A stretch of 50,585 bases of DNA from assembly GCA_945888525.1 (NCBI GenBank), contig CAMDAF010000014.1, forward strand, positions 1 to 50,585, given 5' to 3'. Origin of the DNA: Chitinophaga pinensis (GTDB lineage: Bacteria > Bacteroidota > Bacteroidia > NS11-12g > UBA955). A program made the translations under genes and the position numbers. Each line of letters opens with the position of its first letter. Position 1 is the stretch's first letter. Under the pieces are notes generated by a model. It had not been told where the DNA came from. It ran no database searches and worked only from the letters and a program-made list of their open reading frames with translations. Shown piece by piece: positions 49,648 through 50,585 of the stretch.

Positions 49648-50585
49648 ATGAAAGAAAAAATTGCCATTATAGGCGGTGGTTTGAGTGGCTCATTGTTGGC
49701 CATCTGCCTTGCCAAACGCGGTGCTCAAGTTGAATTGTACGAACGCCGTGGTGACATTAGAAAAGGCCAAGCAGCTGCAGGCCGTTCAATTAACCTAGCC
49801 CTTTCAACCCGTGGTATCGAAGCACTAAAACGCGTTGGACTAGCAGAGCAAGTGCTAAACGATGCCATTCCTATGAACGGCAGAATGATGCACAGTGTCG
49901 ATGGTCAACTAACGTATCAAGCCTATGGCAAAGAAGGCCAATACATCAATTCTGTTTCCCGTTCATTGTTGAACATCAAATTGCTTGAACTTGCCGATGA
50001 ATTTGACAATGTAAAAATCCTTTTTAAACAAAAATGTGTAGATGTTGATTTAAATAAAAACACAGCGGTAATGGAAGATGAAAACGGTGTACAAACCAGC
50101 ATCACCGCAGATATTCTATTTGGATCTGATGGCTCATTTTCAGCAGTGCGCAGCGAAATGCAAAAAACCAGCCGTTTCACCTATTCTCAAACCTACGAAA
50201 ATTACGGGTATAAAGAATTGGAAATAGTGCCAGGTCCTGACAGCAGCTTTCAAGCTGAAGAACACGCTTTGCATATTTGGCCAAGGGGCGAATTTATGAT
50301 GATTGCCTTGCCTAATCCTGGAGGCAACTTTACCTGTACTTTGTTTTTACCCTACGAAGGTGAAAGAAGTTTTGAAAAATTACAAACCCCTCAAGAAATC
50401 GAAGCTTTCTTCAAACAATACTTTGCAGATGCCCTGCCAATGATGCCGAATTATATTGAGGATTTCATGAGCAATCCTACCGGCAGTTTGGTTACTATAC
50501 GCTGCAACCCTTGGGTGAACAAAAAGTTTGCTTTAATAGGCGATGCAGCCCATGCGGTTATACCGTTTTATGGACAAGGCATGAA
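49648..50585 (+). CDS. kmo: Kynurenine 3-monooxygenase, N-terminal part (runs off the right edge)
   Basis: KMO hydroxylates kynurenine with NADPH and FAD in tryptophan degradation and the de novo NAD route. The visible 312 residues have the FAD fold IAIIGGGLSGSLLAICLAK with GxGxxG (9-14), the ERRGDIR turn, RSINLALSTRGIEAL (typical of KMO and not general hydroxylases), LLNIKLLELA, FGSDGSFSAVR, and the second FAD site ALIGDAAHAVIPFYGQGM. The C-terminal membrane-linked part is beyond the window. Divergent from saccharopine dehydrogenase across 137 bp. Confidence 0.94.
   Translation, partial: MKEKIAIIGGGLSGSLLAICLAKRGAQVELYERRGDIRKGQAAAGRSINLALSTRGIEALKRVGLAEQVLNDAIPMNGRMMHSVDGQLTYQAYGKEGQYINSVSRSLLNIKLLELADEFDNVKILFKQKCVDVDLNKNTAVMEDENGVQTSITADILFGSDGSFSAVRSEMQKTSRFTYSQTYENYGYKELEIVPGPDSSFQAEEHALHIWPRGEFMMIALPNPGGNFTCTLFLPYEGERSFEKLQTPQEIEAFFKQYFADALPMMPNYIEDFMSNPTGSLVTIRCNPWVNKKFALIGDAAHAVIPFYGQGM

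Overview
The window comes from a member of the Bacteroidota. It encodes three secreted proteins with type IX secretion (T9SS) C-terminal sorting domains, a SusC/FecA-like TonB-dependent barrel protein, LptC, a DUF349 protein and a BT_3928-type DoxX protein. Many genes are preceded by the Bacteroidota -7 promoter element TAnnTTTG. The sequence is AT-rich and mostly chromosomal housekeeping. I see no insertion sequence, prophage, CRISPR array or rRNA.

Layout. 1-600: the 5' end of an unknown gene, two hairpins, tRNA-Val(UAC) and a broken tRNA-Val 5' fragment carrying an 18-bp palindrome. 600-5000: rsfS diverging from a compact run birA-coaX-outer-membrane protein-lptC-small membrane protein. 5060-7034: a T9SS type B protein. 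7068-9160: a glycosyltransferase 2 and flippase-like pair, diverging from ruvC. 9796-14207: a leftward cluster of overlapping or abutting genes (T9SS type A protein, truB, ribF, M23/LysM peptidase). 14356-18932: a large TPR protein and an FAD oxidoreductase. 18933-19200: an intergenic repeat cluster. 19204-25452: a 2082-residue PKD-repeat protein with a T9SS type B end. 25564-26632: a caspase/CHAT-like small protein overlapping a two-helix membrane protein. 26686-30665: a DPP4-type S9 peptidase and a secreted vWA-like protein. 30709-34413: a TonB-type barrel and a small barrel. 34414-34955: structured repeats and tRNA-Ser(UGA). 35055-38716: DUF349 protein, methyltransferase and YihY, all leftward. 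38881-42598: serine hydrolase, lipoprotein, class III aminotransferase and HU. 42726-46393: a tight leftward operon DUF1599-BT_3928-DppB-like permease-aroK. 46431-48136: folP and a ZIP transporter. 48179-50585: saccharopine dehydrogenase diverging from kynurenine monooxygenase, which runs off the right edge.

How genes work together. The left block joins cofactor genes (biotin ligase, pantothenate kinase) with envelope biogenesis. truB and ribF sit together as in many bacteria. The right end pairs lysine and tryptophan catabolic enzymes head to head.

The most interesting observations are: (1) four genes carry TAnnTTTG exactly 4 nt before a GTG or ATG, which predicts leaderless mRNAs and resets three start codons; (2) two divergent gene pairs have face-to-face -7 elements forming near-palindromes; (3) a tRNA-Val fragment carries a mobile-looking palindrome at the AGCT of its D-loop; (4) a stand-alone caspase/CHAT-like protein is translationally coupled to a membrane protein of unknown function.
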